A stretch of 64,000 nucleotides of DNA from Bacteroidota bacterium. Its GTDB lineage: Bacteria > Bacteroidota > Bacteroidia > Flavobacteriales > Flavobacteriaceae. The stretch lies in assembly GCA_029557895.1 (NCBI GenBank), contig JAKQHT010000002.1:1-64000 (forward strand), read 5' to 3'. Within the stretch, counting starts at the first letter, position 1. Each line of letters begins with the position of its first letter. The notes beneath the pieces were generated by a model. That model saw nothing but the letters and a program-made list of their open reading frames with translations. It made no database searches and was not told the origin of the DNA. Of this stretch, positions 51,757-60,782 are shown one piece after another. The translations under genes and the position numbers were made by a program.

Positions 51757-53007
51757 ATGGATATTAAGCTGTCGGCAAATACAATAATCGCCTCTGAGCT
51801 AACCATTACAGGTTCCAAAAGCGAAACCAACAGATTGTTGCTGTTGCAAGCTTTATACCCACAGATAACCATAAAAAACGGCTCAAACTCTGATGACTCT
51901 GTTGTCATGCAACAAGCAATAGCAGATTCAAATATTGTTTCCGATACAGGTGCCGTGAAGCTCAACATCCACCATGCCGGTACCGCCATACGATTTCTTA
52001 CGGCATATTTTGCCATCCAGGAAGGAAAAGAAGTGATACTCACAGGTTCCGAGCGTATGAAACAACGCCCGATAAAAATTCTTGTCGAGGCACTTCGGCA
52101 GCTCGGGGCCAACATAAGCTATGAAGAAAACGAGGGTTTTCCGCCTATAAAAATCATCGGAACAAAACTCACGGGGCGAAAAATTTCGCTTCCGGCAAGT
52201 GTGAGCAGCCAGTACATATCTGCATTGTTGCTCATTGCCCCCAAGCTCGGTAAAGGTCTCGAACTGACACTCAAAGGCGATGTCACTTCGGCACCCTATA
52301 TCAACATGACCTTGGCATTATTAAACGAAATAGGCGTCAAAACAACTTTTGAAGGAAATGTCATTCGTATCAAATCGGTCCCTGAAAAGATTCAGCCCAA
52401 GCTCATTACCGTTGAGTCTGATTGGAGCTCTGCTTCCTATTGGTATGCCATTGTCGCATTGTCCAAAATTGGAACAACAATAAAATTATCGACTTTTAAA
52501 AAAAACAGTCTGCAAGCCGATGCCGCACTGGTCGAAATTTATAAAAATTTTGGCGTTGAGACCCGATTCGCAAAACAATCGATTACCTTAAAAAAAACAG
52601 CAACGCACAAGGCATTCCCCTTTGGGGAAAGTTGGGACGGGGCTTCATCACCCGACATTGCCCAGACCATAGCCGTGACCTGCTTTGCCTTGGGAATTGG
52701 CTGTCATTTAACAGGCTTGCATACCTTAAAAATCAAAGAAACCGACAGATTGGAGGCATTAAAAATAGAATTAACAAAGTTGGGAGCCAATGTATCTGTT
52801 ACCAATGATAGTTTGACTTTGGACAGACCCGCATCCATAAATGCCGGTGTAACAATTGCCACATACCAAGACCATCGCATGGCCATGGCATTTGCCCCGT
52901 TGGCGTTAAAAATGTCCATTGCAATACAAGACCCCGATGTCGTTTCAAAATCTTACCCTGGGTTTTGGGACCATTTACAAAGCGTAGGATTTCAAATTTC
53001 AAAATAA
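51757..53007 (+). CDS. aroA: 3-phosphoshikimate 1-carboxyvinyltransferase (EPSP synthase)
   Basis: Joins shikimate-3-phosphate and PEP on the way to chorismate. 416 aa. The N-terminal SKSETNRLLLLQAL holds the catalytic Lys and substrate Ser. Others are NIHHAGTAIRFLTAYFA (position of the usual LGNAGTA), QYISALLLIAPK, and the C-terminal ETDRLEALKIELTKLG and YQDHRMAMAFA. Some residues depart from the canonical LxxAGTxxR loop (HHAGTAIR). Last gene of the cluster with the attenuator-controlled aromatic genes. Confidence 0.93.
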   Translation: MDIKLSANTIIASELTITGSKSETNRLLLLQALYPQITIKNGSNSDDSVVMQQAIADSNIVSDTGAVKLNIHHAGTAIRFLTAYFAIQEGKEVILTGSERMKQRPIKILVEALRQLGANISYEENEGFPPIKIIGTKLTGRKISLPASVSSQYISALLLIAPKLGKGLELTLKGDVTSAPYINMTLALLNEIGVKTTFEGNVIRIKSVPEKIQPKLITVESDWSSASYWYAIVALSKIGTTIKLSTFKKNSLQADAALVEIYKNFGVETRFAKQSITLKKTATHKAFPFGESWDGASSPDIAQTIAVTCFALGIGCHLTGLHTLKIKETDRLEALKIELTKLGANVSVTNDSLTLDRPASINAGVTIATYQDHRMAMAFAPLALKMSIAIQDPDVVSKSYPGFWDHLQSVGFQISK

Positions 53008-53019
53008 TCAGCCATTTAC

Positions 53020-53051
53020 TTGACAACCCCAGTTTGCAGGTCGTATATTTG
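53020..53051 (+). promoter_or_regulatory. Promoter of queA
   Basis: TTG (53020-53022) and TATATTTG (53044-53051), 21 nt apart. The -7 box is a perfect match to TAnnTTTG. Gives a leader of about 95 nt. Confidence 0.6.
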
Positions 53052-53102
53052 CACCCGTTTTGTATAAAAGTATTCAGTAATAGGGCGGTAAACCGTATCC
53101 TG

Positions 53103-53142
53103 GAACAAAAAACCGTAAATCCGAAACAAAAACCGTAAATCA
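53103..53142 (+). repeat. Tandem 20-nt duplication in the queA leader
   Basis: Two adjacent 20-nt units, each ending AAACCGTAAATC plus one base (53103-53122 and 53123-53142), differing at a few positions. Just before the queA ATG. Confidence 0.6.
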
Positions 53143-53154
53143 TACATCATAAAC

Positions 53155-54204
53155 ATGAAATTATCCAACTTCAACTTTAAGCTTCCCGAGGAATTATTGG
53201 CAGAACACCCTGCCGAAAACAGAGACGAAGCCCGTCTAATGGTTCTTGACAGAAAAACCAGGACTATCGAGCACAAAATGTTCAAAGATTTGATAGAGTA
53301 CTTCAACGAAGGTGATGTAATGATTCTCAACAATACCAAGGTTTTTCCGGCACGTCTTTACGGCAACAAAGAAAAAACCGGAGCCAAGATCGAAGTCTTC
53401 CTGTTGCGCGAGCTCAACGAAGAACAACGCCTTTGGGACGTACTGGTTGATCCCGCAAGAAAAATCCGTATCGGAAACAAACTCTATTTTGGCGACGATG
53501 ACACCCTTGTGGCAGAAGTTATTGACAATACGACATCAAGGGGCAGAACACTGCGTTTTCTCTACGACGGGTCATACAAAGAATTCCGTAACAAGCTCAC
53601 CGAACTCGGCGAAACACCACTTCCCAAATACATCAAAAGAAGCGTTGAACCAGAAGACGAAGAGCGTTACCAAACCATTTTTGCCAAAAAGGAAGGCGCC
53701 GTCGCAGCACCAACCGCAGGATTGCATTTTTCAAAACACCTGTTGAAACGCCTTGAAATCAAAGGTATCAACATGGCAGAAATCACGCTCCATGTAGGTC
53801 TTGGCACCTTTAGCCCCGTTGAGGTTGAAGATCTTTCCAAGCACAAAATGGACAGCGAAGAAGTCATCATAGATAAATTGGCCGTCGAAACCGTAAACAA
53901 TGCCAAAAAGAACAAAAATCGTATTTGCGCCGTAGGGACCACCACCATGCGGGCCATTGAGAGCTCCGTGTCGTCAAATGCCATGCTCAACGAATATTAC
54001 GGCTGGACCAACAAATTCATTTTCCCGCCATACGATTTCAGCATAGCAGACAGTATGATCACCAATTTCCATACCCCAAAATCCACCCTCCTCATGATGG
54101 TATCCGCATTTGTCGGCCACGATTTCATGAAAAAAGCCTACGAAGAGGCCGTCAAGGAAAAATACAAATTTTACAGTTATGGCGATGCCATGCTCATACT
54201 TTAA
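53155..54204 (+). CDS. queA: tRNA preQ1 S-adenosylmethionine ribosyltransferase-isomerase
   Basis: Transfers the ribosyl group of SAM to preQ1 in tRNA, a late queuosine step. 349 aa. Conserved blocks are [61 protein letters not shown] and [18 protein letters not shown]. The ATG at 53155 matches the family N-terminus. Monocistronic; followed by a terminator. Confidence 0.95.
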   Translation: MKLSNFNFKLPEELLAEHPAENRDEARLMVLDRKTRTIEHKMFKDLIEYFNEGDVMILNNTKVFPARLYGNKEKTGAKIEVFLLRELNEEQRLWDVLVDPARKIRIGNKLYFGDDDTLVAEVIDNTTSRGRTLRFLYDGSYKEFRNKLTELGETPLPKYIKRSVEPEDEERYQTIFAKKEGAVAAPTAGLHFSKHLLKRLEIKGINMAEITLHVGLGTFSPVEVEDLSKHKMDSEEVIIDKLAVETVNNAKKNKNRICAVGTTTMRAIESSVSSNAMLNEYYGWTNKFIFPPYDFSIADSMITNFHTPKSTLLMMVSAFVGHDFMKKAYEEAVKEKYKFYSYGDAMLIL

Positions 54205-54213
54205 AAACAACCC

Positions 54214-54238
54214 AAAGCCCTGCTCGCAGGGTTTTTTT
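54214..54238 (+). terminator. Terminator after queA
   Basis: CCCTG (54218-54222) pairs with CAGGG (54227-54231) around CTCG, preceded by AAAG and followed by seven T. Confidence 0.85.
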
Positions 54239-54396
54239 ATGGCAATGCCCAAGGGCCCGCGCTTTCCGCTATATCTTGTGCGCCATTTTCCGTCCCGATG
54301 ACAATTCCCAACCGTGAACCAGGCGCACAAGGATGCCGCTGCAATCGCTATTGCACCCGGCCCAAAGTCATAGCCGGAAAAACCAAAACCTTTGCC

Positions 54397-54404
54397 TAAC
54401 TTTG
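54397..54404 (+). promoter_or_regulatory. -7 box of rlmN
   Basis: TAACTTTG matches TAnnTTTG and ends 8 nt before the rlmN ATG, so the leader would be only a few nucleotides. It rules out the TTG at 54392 as the start. No clear -33. Confidence 0.45.
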
Positions 54405-54412
54405 CGCCACAG

Positions 54413-55456
54413 ATGCAGACAGATAAAAAAGATATACGAGCACTATCCAAAGACCAGCTCCGCGAGTTTTTCGCCCAACAGGGCGATAAGCCCTTTCGGG
54501 GCAACCAAGTCTATGAATGGCTCTGGGGCAAAGGCGCACACAGTTTTGCGGATATGACCAACATATCCAAGGAAACACGCCAAGTTCTCGAAGATCACTT
54601 TGTCATCAACCACGTCAAGGTCGATAAAATGCAGCGCAGCGACGACGGAACGGTAAAGAACGCCGTAAAGTTGCACGACGGACTCATCGTGGAGTCCGTT
54701 CTCATACCCACGCCCAGCCGTACCACAGCCTGCGTATCATCACAAGTTGGGTGCAGCCTCGACTGCAAGTTTTGCGCAACTGCAAGCCTCAAACGGATGC
54801 GCAACCTCAACCCCGACGAAATTTTTGACCAAGTGGTAGCTATCGATAGAGAAAGCCGCCTGTATTTTGGCAGGCCTTTGAGCAATATCGTTTTTATGGG
54901 TATGGGCGAACCATTGATGAACTATAACAACGTGCTTAAGGCCATAGAAAAGATAACATCGCCCGAAGGCCTTGGCATGTCACCCAGGCGCATTACGCTC
55001 TCGACTTCTGGTATCCCCAAAATGATAAAAAAAATGGCCGATGACAATGTAAAGTTCAAGCTTGCAGTATCGCTACATTCTGCCATTGATCAAATACGAA
55101 CTTCAATAATGCCGTTCAATGCTACGTTTCCTTTGGCAGAATTGAGAGAAGCCCTCGAATATTGGTATTCGAAGACCAAAAGAACCATTACCTACGAATA
55201 TGTCGTTTGGAGAGGTATCAACGATACCCCAAAAGATGTAGAGGCATTGGTGCGATTTTGCAGGTTTGCGCCCAGCAAGGTCAACCTTATCGAATACAAC
55301 CCCATAGATGGAGGTGCCTTTCAGCAGGCCGATGAGGAAGCACTGAAAATGTACATTTCAATTCTCGAAAGCAACGGCATCACGGTTACAGTCAGAAGGT
55401 CGCGTGGCAAAGACATCGATGCCGCCTGTGGACAATTGGCAAACAAAAGCCAATAA
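54413..55456 (+). CDS. rlmN: 23S rRNA (adenine-2503-C2) methyltransferase, also tRNA
   Basis: A radical SAM enzyme that methylates A2503 of 23S rRNA and A37 of some tRNAs. 347 aa. N-terminal accessory domain (about 1-95, with FRGNQVYEWLWGKG). Iron-sulfur motif GCSLDCKFCAT (CxxxCxxC), SAM motif FMGMGEPLMNYNNV, LSTSGIPKMI and SLHSAIDQIRT. The catalytic pair's second Cys is in DIDAACGQL near the end. Start at ATG 54413. Monocistronic. Confidence 0.95.
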   Translation: MQTDKKDIRALSKDQLREFFAQQGDKPFRGNQVYEWLWGKGAHSFADMTNISKETRQVLEDHFVINHVKVDKMQRSDDGTVKNAVKLHDGLIVESVLIPTPSRTTACVSSQVGCSLDCKFCATASLKRMRNLNPDEIFDQVVAIDRESRLYFGRPLSNIVFMGMGEPLMNYNNVLKAIEKITSPEGLGMSPRRITLSTSGIPKMIKKMADDNVKFKLAVSLHSAIDQIRTSIMPFNATFPLAELREALEYWYSKTKRTITYEYVVWRGINDTPKDVEALVRFCRFAPSKVNLIEYNPIDGGAFQQADEEALKMYISILESNGITVTVRRSRGKDIDAACGQLANKSQ

Positions 55457-55485
55457 AAAAACATCCATGTTCTGGATGTTTTTTT
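55455..55485. terminator. Terminator between rlmN and the T9SS protein gene
   Basis: AAAAAACATCCA pairs with TGGATGTTTTTT around a 5-nt loop; A and T runs on the two sides make it usable by both convergent genes. Confidence 0.9.
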
Positions 55486-55502
55486 AAAAAGATGATTTTT
55501 CC

Positions 55503-56333
55503 TTAATCGAGAACGACTTTCTTTCTCACTATAGCATTTTTAGATTCGTTGTTTAGCTCCACAACATAGATGCCGGACGACAGACTGGAACCATCAATTT
55601 TAAAAGATTCCATTTGGCTATTTCCCGAAACAACCAGTTTTCCGGTAAGGTCAAATACGCCGTAAGCTACTTTTCCTATGTTGTTGTAAACGTTGATAAT
55701 TTTGTCCTTACAGGTAATGCCATAGGCATCGGATTCAAAATTTCCGATACCCAATGTGGTTTGTCCTGCTTCAATCGCTTCATTTGGCACAGAGTTATAA
55801 GCAAAATCTTTGATGATGATGCTAGTAGCGTCGGGCGATACCTGTATCCTTATCCAGCCATAATGTGTGTTGGTCCCAATCTTGAAATGGATACCCACAA
55901 AACCATCGTTTCCATCACAAAACTGGCTTCCGGGGTAAGCGCAATTATTGTAATTAAAATCGCCTCTAGTAAAAGAGAACACACTGTTGGTGCCATCTAT
56001 GGTAGCGCCTTCTGCAAGGTTTGATGGGTAATAATAAGGATATGACCCATTCCCAACTATGGCGTTGGAATTATAAGAGGTTGCGGTGCTCGCAGAAGCC
56101 GGAAAAATAACGGCAAAGCCCGGTGGCGAAACTCTTGTTCCAAAAAGATAATCACCGGTCCCATCAAGGTCTATGTCAACACTAACGCGCGGGTTTGACG
56201 CGTTTACGGTTTCATCGGCAATATCGGTATAAACGATTTGCCCACTTGCATCTGCAGCACCTATGATAGCAGCGGAAAATGCGCCATACTTTACGAGCCT
56301 TTCTGCAAGGTTTTCAGAAGTAGTTTTTTTCAT
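55503..56333 (-). CDS. Secreted protein with type 9 secretion (type A) C-terminal sorting domain
   Basis: 276 aa. An N-terminal export segment (YGAFSAAIIGAADASGQ) and a beta-rich mature domain with DIDLDGTGDYLFG, GDFNYNNCAYPGSQFCDG and FKIGTNTHYGWIRIQV. The last 80 residues are a typical T9SS type A sorting domain (INVYNNIGKVAYGVFDLTG, then SGIYVVELNNESKNAIVRK). It is expected to pass the outer membrane and be released or anchored on the surface. Function of the mature domain is unknown. Confidence 0.88.
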   Translation of the reverse strand: MKKTTSENLAERLVKYGAFSAAIIGAADASGQIVYTDIADETVNASNPRVSVDIDLDGTGDYLFGTRVSPPGFAVIFPASASTATSYNSNAIVGNGSYPYYYPSNLAEGATIDGTNSVFSFTRGDFNYNNCAYPGSQFCDGNDGFVGIHFKIGTNTHYGWIRIQVSPDATSIIIKDFAYNSVPNEAIEAGQTTLGIGNFESDAYGITCKDKIINVYNNIGKVAYGVFDLTGKLVVSGNSQMESFKIDGSSLSSGIYVVELNNESKNAIVRKKVVLD

Positions 56334-56420
56334 ATACTTTTGGGTTAGATTAAATGGTTGCCAAGAATCGGCAATAATTATATAAAAATAAAAAAAAATA
56401 TCTGAAATAAAAAAAACCGA

Positions 56421-56573
56421 ATGGAAAAACCCAATAAGATATTGAGCGATAAGATAAACCTTAAGATTTCAGAAATTAACGAGGAAGGAAGTTTGGGCCT
56501 TTTGGCTTATGGTGATATTGCTTTCGTCGCTTGGCGCGAGAAGAAGAAACAATCCAATAATCACGCACGGTGA
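56421..56573 (+). CDS. 50-aa protein of unknown function, coupled to the phosphodiesterase fusion
   Basis: A short ORF with ATG at 56421 and TGA at 56571-56573. The stop overlaps the next ATG by one base (TGATG), a classic coupling junction. The product is mixed-charge and soluble (begins MEKPNKILSDKINLKISE, ends in a basic/Asn-rich tail) with a hydrophobic middle LGLLAYGDIAFVAW. No homologue is recognised. The tight junction and protein-like composition are the reasons to call it a gene. Confidence 0.6.
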   Translation: MEKPNKILSDKINLKISEINEEGSLGLLAYGDIAFVAWREKKKQSNNHAR

Positions 56574-59104
56574 TGAAAAAAAACAAACTTTTGCTCATCG
56601 GCTGGGATGCTGCAGACTGGAAAATCATAGGGCCACTTTTGGCAAAAGGCCAAATGCCCGCACTCAAATACATTATTGATAATGGTGTTTATGGCAATAT
56701 GGGTACGATGAACCCGCCCTTTTCGCCGATGCTTTGGACATCTGTGGCAACGGGCAAGACACCCGATAAGCACGGTGTCTTGGGTTTTATCGAAGTATTG
56801 GAAAACGGTGTAGGCGTTCGCCCTGTCACTGCAAAATCTAGAAAGGCAAGGGCGCTTTGGAACATCTTCCACCACGAAGGGCTCAAGAGCAATTTGATAG
56901 GGTGGTGGCCAAGTTTTCCTGCAGAACCCATCAACGGTGTAGTGGTCACGGATAAATTTCAAAAAGTGTCACTTGACCCCAAAAAACAAAAGCCGATGGC
57001 CAGCGGAACCATCCATCCGAAACATATGGAGCAGGTACTAAAAGAATTGAGGATGTTTGCCTTTGAAGTCACGGGAGAGCACATATTGCCGTTCATACCT
57101 GACGCATTGCAGATAGACCAGGAGAAAGACAAAAGCTTGACGGTTCTGGCAAAAGTGCTTTCAGAAAATGTGTCCATCCATAATGCCGCCACACGGCTGT
57201 TGCGAACTACCGATTGGGATTTTACGGCAGTGTACTACGACCTTATTGACCACCTCTGCCATTCGTTTATGAAGTTCCATCCGCCAATGCTCAACCGTGT
57301 TAACGCCAAGCAATATGAGTTTTATAAAGAAGTGGTAAACGGTGCATATCGGTTTCAGGATATGATGCTGGAGCGAAAGCTCGAACTGATTGATCGAGAT
57401 ACTACTGTTATCGTGATGTCCGATCACGGGTACGAATCCGGTAACAAACGTTTATTGGAACTCCCCAAATTGCAAGCCGCCGCCGCCATGGACCATCGGC
57501 AGTTTGGAATTTTTGCAGCCATGGGACCAAACATTAAAAAAAGAGAAAAAGTTTATGGTCTTGGGCTTATCGATATTGCCCCAACGGTATTGCACCACTT
57601 TGGCCTGCCCGTTGGAGGAGACATGGACGGCAAAGTGGCACTGGAAGTGTTTGAGAACCCGGGTGAGATCAAGTACATTGAAAGTTGGGAAAAAATTGAA
57701 GGCGATTTTGGCGAACTTCCCCGCAATCATGAACAAGATTTGCTTAACGACGAAGAAACCCTCGAACAACTTGTGGCGTTGGGTTATATAGAAAAAGCAG
57801 ATGAAAAATCAGAAAATGCCGTCCGGAAGACCCGATGCGACCTCAAACACAATCTGGCACGGGTTTTTTTGGGAAAAAAGGATTATGACAGAGCAAAGCA
57901 CATTCTCCTTGAACTTATCGATGTAAAAGCTCCCATTGACACTTCGTCCTATTACCTTGATTTGGTCAATGTGTGCTTGGAAACCAATGCCTTTGACGAA
58001 GCACAACACTATTTTGATATACTCAAGGACCATAACTCGTCGGTCCAATATACGCTGTTTTTTCAGGAAGCCGCCATTTTGCTCGGTAAGGAAAAGCCAT
58101 TAAAGGCCTTGAAGGTTCTGGAAGGAGCACAAGCCCAAAACAGGTATGGTAATCCAGAGTTGTGGTACCGCATTGGCGCCTTAAAGCAAAAATTGTTGAT
58201 GTATGACGAAGCACTCGGGGCCTATGAAAAAGCAATAGCTATCGAACCCGACAAGGCCAAGTACCACGCTGCTTTGGCAGAAAATTTCCTGGAACTTAAA
58301 CAGTATGAAGATGCTGCAGAATCTGCTTTGACCAGTATCGAGCTTGTCAGGTATTACCCAAGAGCACATTATGTGCTTGGAAAAGCCTTGGAAAAGCTGG
58401 GCAATCTGCAACATGCCAAAATAGCTTTTGAAACGGCTGCACGATTGACTCCAAAAACGTTCCACCGTGCAGAAAAAGCAGTTGAAAATATCGAGAACAA
58501 GCTTTGTGGGGCTCCACAGCCACAGGACAAAAACAGTTCAAAATTTTGGAAAGACCAGATAGTCGTTGTGTCCGGATTACCGCGTTCCGGTACATCATTG
58601 ATGATGCAAATGCTCCACAGTGGTGGTATTGAAGCCTTGACCGATAATAGCCGTCAAGCAGACCGGTCCAATCCCAAAGGTTATCTCGAATACGGCCCGG
58701 TAATGTCGTTGCACAAAGACAATTCTTGGCTTCATCAGGCAAAGCACAAATCCGTAAAAATAGTTGCACCGCTTTTACGCTATCTGGATGTGCAATACCG
58801 CTACAAAATCATTTTTATGAACAGGGATTTGACAGAAATCGTAAAGTCGCAACAAAAAATGATCGGTAAAGACCCCGAAAACCTCCCTGTTAAACTTTTT
58901 GATGCCTACACAAAACAGCTCCAAAAAGTCGAAACTTGGAAAGAAAACGAACCGGGCGTGGAGCTTATCTACATTAATTATACAGATGTACTGAACAAAA
59001 CAGAACAAACAATTGATAAAATAGCTAACTTCGTGGGGCAAAATCTTGACATGGAAGCCATGGCAAAGTGCGTGGACAAAACGCTTTACAGGAACAAGGC
59101 ATGA
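56573..59104 (+). CDS. Alkaline-phosphatase-superfamily phosphodiesterase fused to TPR and sulfotransferase domains
   Basis: 843 aa. Residues 1 to about 400 are a type I phosphodiesterase/nucleotide pyrophosphatase domain: metal residues in IGWDAADW and MSDHGYESGNKR, nucleophile region PPFSPMLWTSVATGK. About 430-640 are TPR units (YRIGALKQKLLMYDEALGAY and following). Residues 661-843 are a sulfotransferase with the PAPS loop GLPRSGTSLMM (668-678) and the 3'-phosphate site in FMNRDLTEIVKSQQK. No signal peptide, so it is cytosolic. The combination suggests handling of sulfated or phosphorylated substrates in a complex; the actual reaction is unknown. The ATG at 56573 overlaps the small ORF, and the stop overlaps the polyprenyl synthase gene (ATGA). 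Confidence 0.88.
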   Translation: MKKNKLLLIGWDAADWKIIGPLLAKGQMPALKYIIDNGVYGNMGTMNPPFSPMLWTSVATGKTPDKHGVLGFIEVLENGVGVRPVTAKSRKARALWNIFHHEGLKSNLIGWWPSFPAEPINGVVVTDKFQKVSLDPKKQKPMASGTIHPKHMEQVLKELRMFAFEVTGEHILPFIPDALQIDQEKDKSLTVLAKVLSENVSIHNAATRLLRTTDWDFTAVYYDLIDHLCHSFMKFHPPMLNRVNAKQYEFYKEVVNGAYRFQDMMLERKLELIDRDTTVIVMSDHGYESGNKRLLELPKLQAAAAMDHRQFGIFAAMGPNIKKREKVYGLGLIDIAPTVLHHFGLPVGGDMDGKVALEVFENPGEIKYIESWEKIEGDFGELPRNHEQDLLNDEETLEQLVALGYIEKADEKSENAVRKTRCDLKHNLARVFLGKKDYDRAKHILLELIDVKAPIDTSSYYLDLVNVCLETNAFDEAQHYFDILKDHNSSVQYTLFFQEAAILLGKEKPLKALKVLEGAQAQNRYGNPELWYRIGALKQKLLMYDEALGAYEKAIAIEPDKAKYHAALAENFLELKQYEDAAESALTSIELVRYYPRAHYVLGKALEKLGNLQHAKIAFETAARLTPKTFHRAEKAVENIENKLCGAPQPQDKNSSKFWKDQIVVVSGLPRSGTSLMMQMLHSGGIEALTDNSRQADRSNPKGYLEYGPVMSLHKDNSWLHQAKHKSVKIVAPLLRYLDVQYRYKIIFMNRDLTEIVKSQQKMIGKDPENLPVKLFDAYTKQLQKVETWKENEPGVELIYINYTDVLNKTEQTIDKIANFVGQNLDMEAMAKCVDKTLYRNKA

Positions 59105-60078
59105 AAATCGTTGAGCAAATAAAACTACCCATTGCATTCGAAATGGAACTTTTCGAGCAAAAGTTCCTGTTGTCTATGTCTTCAAAAGTAGCCTTGCTCA
59201 ACCGCATTACACATTACATAGTAAACCGAAAAGGTAAGCAAATGCGCCCGATGTTTGTTTTTTTGGTTGCCAAAATGGTCAACAATGGCGATGTAAGCGA
59301 GCGTACGTATCGCGGCGCTTCGGTTATTGAATTGATACATACCGCAACACTGGTGCATGATGATGTGGTGGACGACAGCAACCGTCGTCGCGGTTTTTTC
59401 TCGATCAACGCCTTGTGGAAAAACAAAATAGCAGTACTTATCGGTGATTACCTGCTATCAAAGGGCTTGCTGCTATCCATAGACAATAACGATTTTGATT
59501 TGCTGAAGATCATTTCGGTAGCTGTGCGTGAAATGAGTGAAGGCGAGTTGCTTCAAATTGAAAAAGCCCGAAAACTCGACATAACCGAAGCAATCTATTA
59601 CGACATCATTCGACAAAAAACCGCTACGCTTATTGCCGCTTGTTGCAGTCTTGGAGCCGCATCGGTTAAGCCCAATTCGCCCGAAGTTGAATCCATGCGT
59701 AAATTTGGCGAGCTGATAGGCATGTCATTTCAGATAAAAGACGACCTGTTTGATTATGGCGAAGATGCCATCGGAAAACCTACCGGCATTGATATCAAAG
59801 AACAAAAAATGACATTGCCGCTTATTTATGTGCTCAACAGCTGCTCAAAAAAAGACAAAGATTGGCTTATAAATTCCATAAAAAACCATAATAAGGACAA
59901 ACAACGTGTTAAAGAAGTGATTGCGTTTGTAAAATCTAACGGTGGATTGGAATATGCTGAAAAAAAAATGAAGCAATTTCAACAGGAAGCTCTGAATATT
60001 TTGAACAACTATCCCGATTCTGAATACAAAAAATCATTGGAATTAATGGTTAATTATGTGATAGACCGCAAAAAGTAA
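59101..60078 (+). CDS. Polyprenyl (trans-prenyl) diphosphate synthase
   Basis: Builds long-chain prenyl diphosphates, probably the menaquinone side chain. 325 aa. First Asp-rich motif HDDVVDDSNRRRG, second DDLFDYGEDAIGKPTG, and RKGKQMRPMFVFLVAKM near the start. Chain length cannot be judged. The ATG at 59101 overlaps the preceding stop, so translation is coupled to the phosphodiesterase-sulfotransferase gene. Confidence 0.92.
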   Translation: MKIVEQIKLPIAFEMELFEQKFLLSMSSKVALLNRITHYIVNRKGKQMRPMFVFLVAKMVNNGDVSERTYRGASVIELIHTATLVHDDVVDDSNRRRGFFSINALWKNKIAVLIGDYLLSKGLLLSIDNNDFDLLKIISVAVREMSEGELLQIEKARKLDITEAIYYDIIRQKTATLIAACCSLGAASVKPNSPEVESMRKFGELIGMSFQIKDDLFDYGEDAIGKPTGIDIKEQKMTLPLIYVLNSCSKKDKDWLINSIKNHNKDKQRVKEVIAFVKSNGGLEYAEKKMKQFQQEALNILNNYPDSEYKKSLELMVNYVIDRKK

Positions 60079-60156
60079 CTTGTTAAATCTAAATTCCACG
60101 TTCCGATTTAAAAAAAAACACCGTTATCATTTTTTTTTAAAAATTTCAATTCCAAG

Positions 60157-60183
60157 GGCAACCTTTTGCCCAATTATTGCGTC
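60157..60183 (+). promoter_or_regulatory. ECF-sigma-type promoter of the sigma/anti-sigma operon
   Basis: GGCAACC (60157-60163) and CGTC (60180-60183) are separated by 16 nt, the spacing and type of an ECF sigma promoter (-35 with AAC, -10 CGTC). No TAnnTTTG box is present. It lies about 35 nt before the sigma-factor start, consistent with autoregulation. Confidence 0.55.
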
Positions 60184-60218
60184 TATACAAACAGAAGATT
60201 AAAACTAAACCGATTTTT

Positions 60219-60782
60219 TTGAAAGTTATACCACTTCATAACAATCTGCCGGAACTTATCCGAAAAGCATCAACCCACAACCGTGAAGCTCAACGTGTGC
60301 TGTATGAAGTGTTTGCGCCCAAGATGTTGAGCGTTTGCAGATACTACATTAAGGATTTGCAACAAGCGGAAGAAACCATGCTCAACGGATTTTTTAAAGC
60401 GTTTACGCATTTGGGCGGTTTTAAAAATGAAGGCAGTTTTGAAGGTTGGCTGAGGAAAATCATGGTGCGAGAAGCTATTTCGTTTTTAAGACAGCAAAAA
60501 CACGTCGAATTTCCGGTCGATGATTTTAGTTTTCACAACCAACCTGTAAACAACATTCAAACCGGCATGGCACTTGACGAAATACAGCAATGTATAGACC
60601 AGTTGCCCGAAGGTTGCAAAATGGTATTTGTGATGAATGTTATTGAAGGTTACAAACATCAGGAAATTGCACAACTTTTGAATATTTCCGAAGGGACATC
60701 AAAATCGCAATTGTTCAAGGCAAAGCAATTGCTGCAAGATAAGATTAACTCATTAAACAAGCAAAGCAATGGCACAGTCTGA
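60219..60782 (+). CDS. RNA polymerase ECF-type sigma factor
   Basis: 187 aa from TTG 60219. Region 2 runs about 20-90 (HNREAQRVLYEVFAPKMLSV, ETMLNGFFKAFTHL, GSFEGWLRKIMVREA) and region 4 about 125-180 (LPEGCKMVFVMNVIEGYKHQ, then EIAQLLNISEGTSKSQLF helix-turn-helix). The TTG start matches the usual N-terminus (KVIPLHNNLPELIRKA); an upstream in-frame TTG at 60177 would overlap the ECF promoter. The stop overlaps the next gene by 14 nt. Confidence 0.9.
   Translation: MKVIPLHNNLPELIRKASTHNREAQRVLYEVFAPKMLSVCRYYIKDLQQAEETMLNGFFKAFTHLGGFKNEGSFEGWLRKIMVREAISFLRQQKHVEFPVDDFSFHNQPVNNIQTGMALDEIQQCIDQLPEGCKMVFVMNVIEGYKHQEIAQLLNISEGTSKSQLFKAKQLLQDKINSLNKQSNGTV

Noticed and set aside
60156-60171. GGGCAA/TTGCCC hairpin read as a terminator after the polyprenyl synthase gene
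   Set aside because: It has no U-tract. The GGCAACC with a downstream CGTC at 16 nt fits an ECF promoter better.
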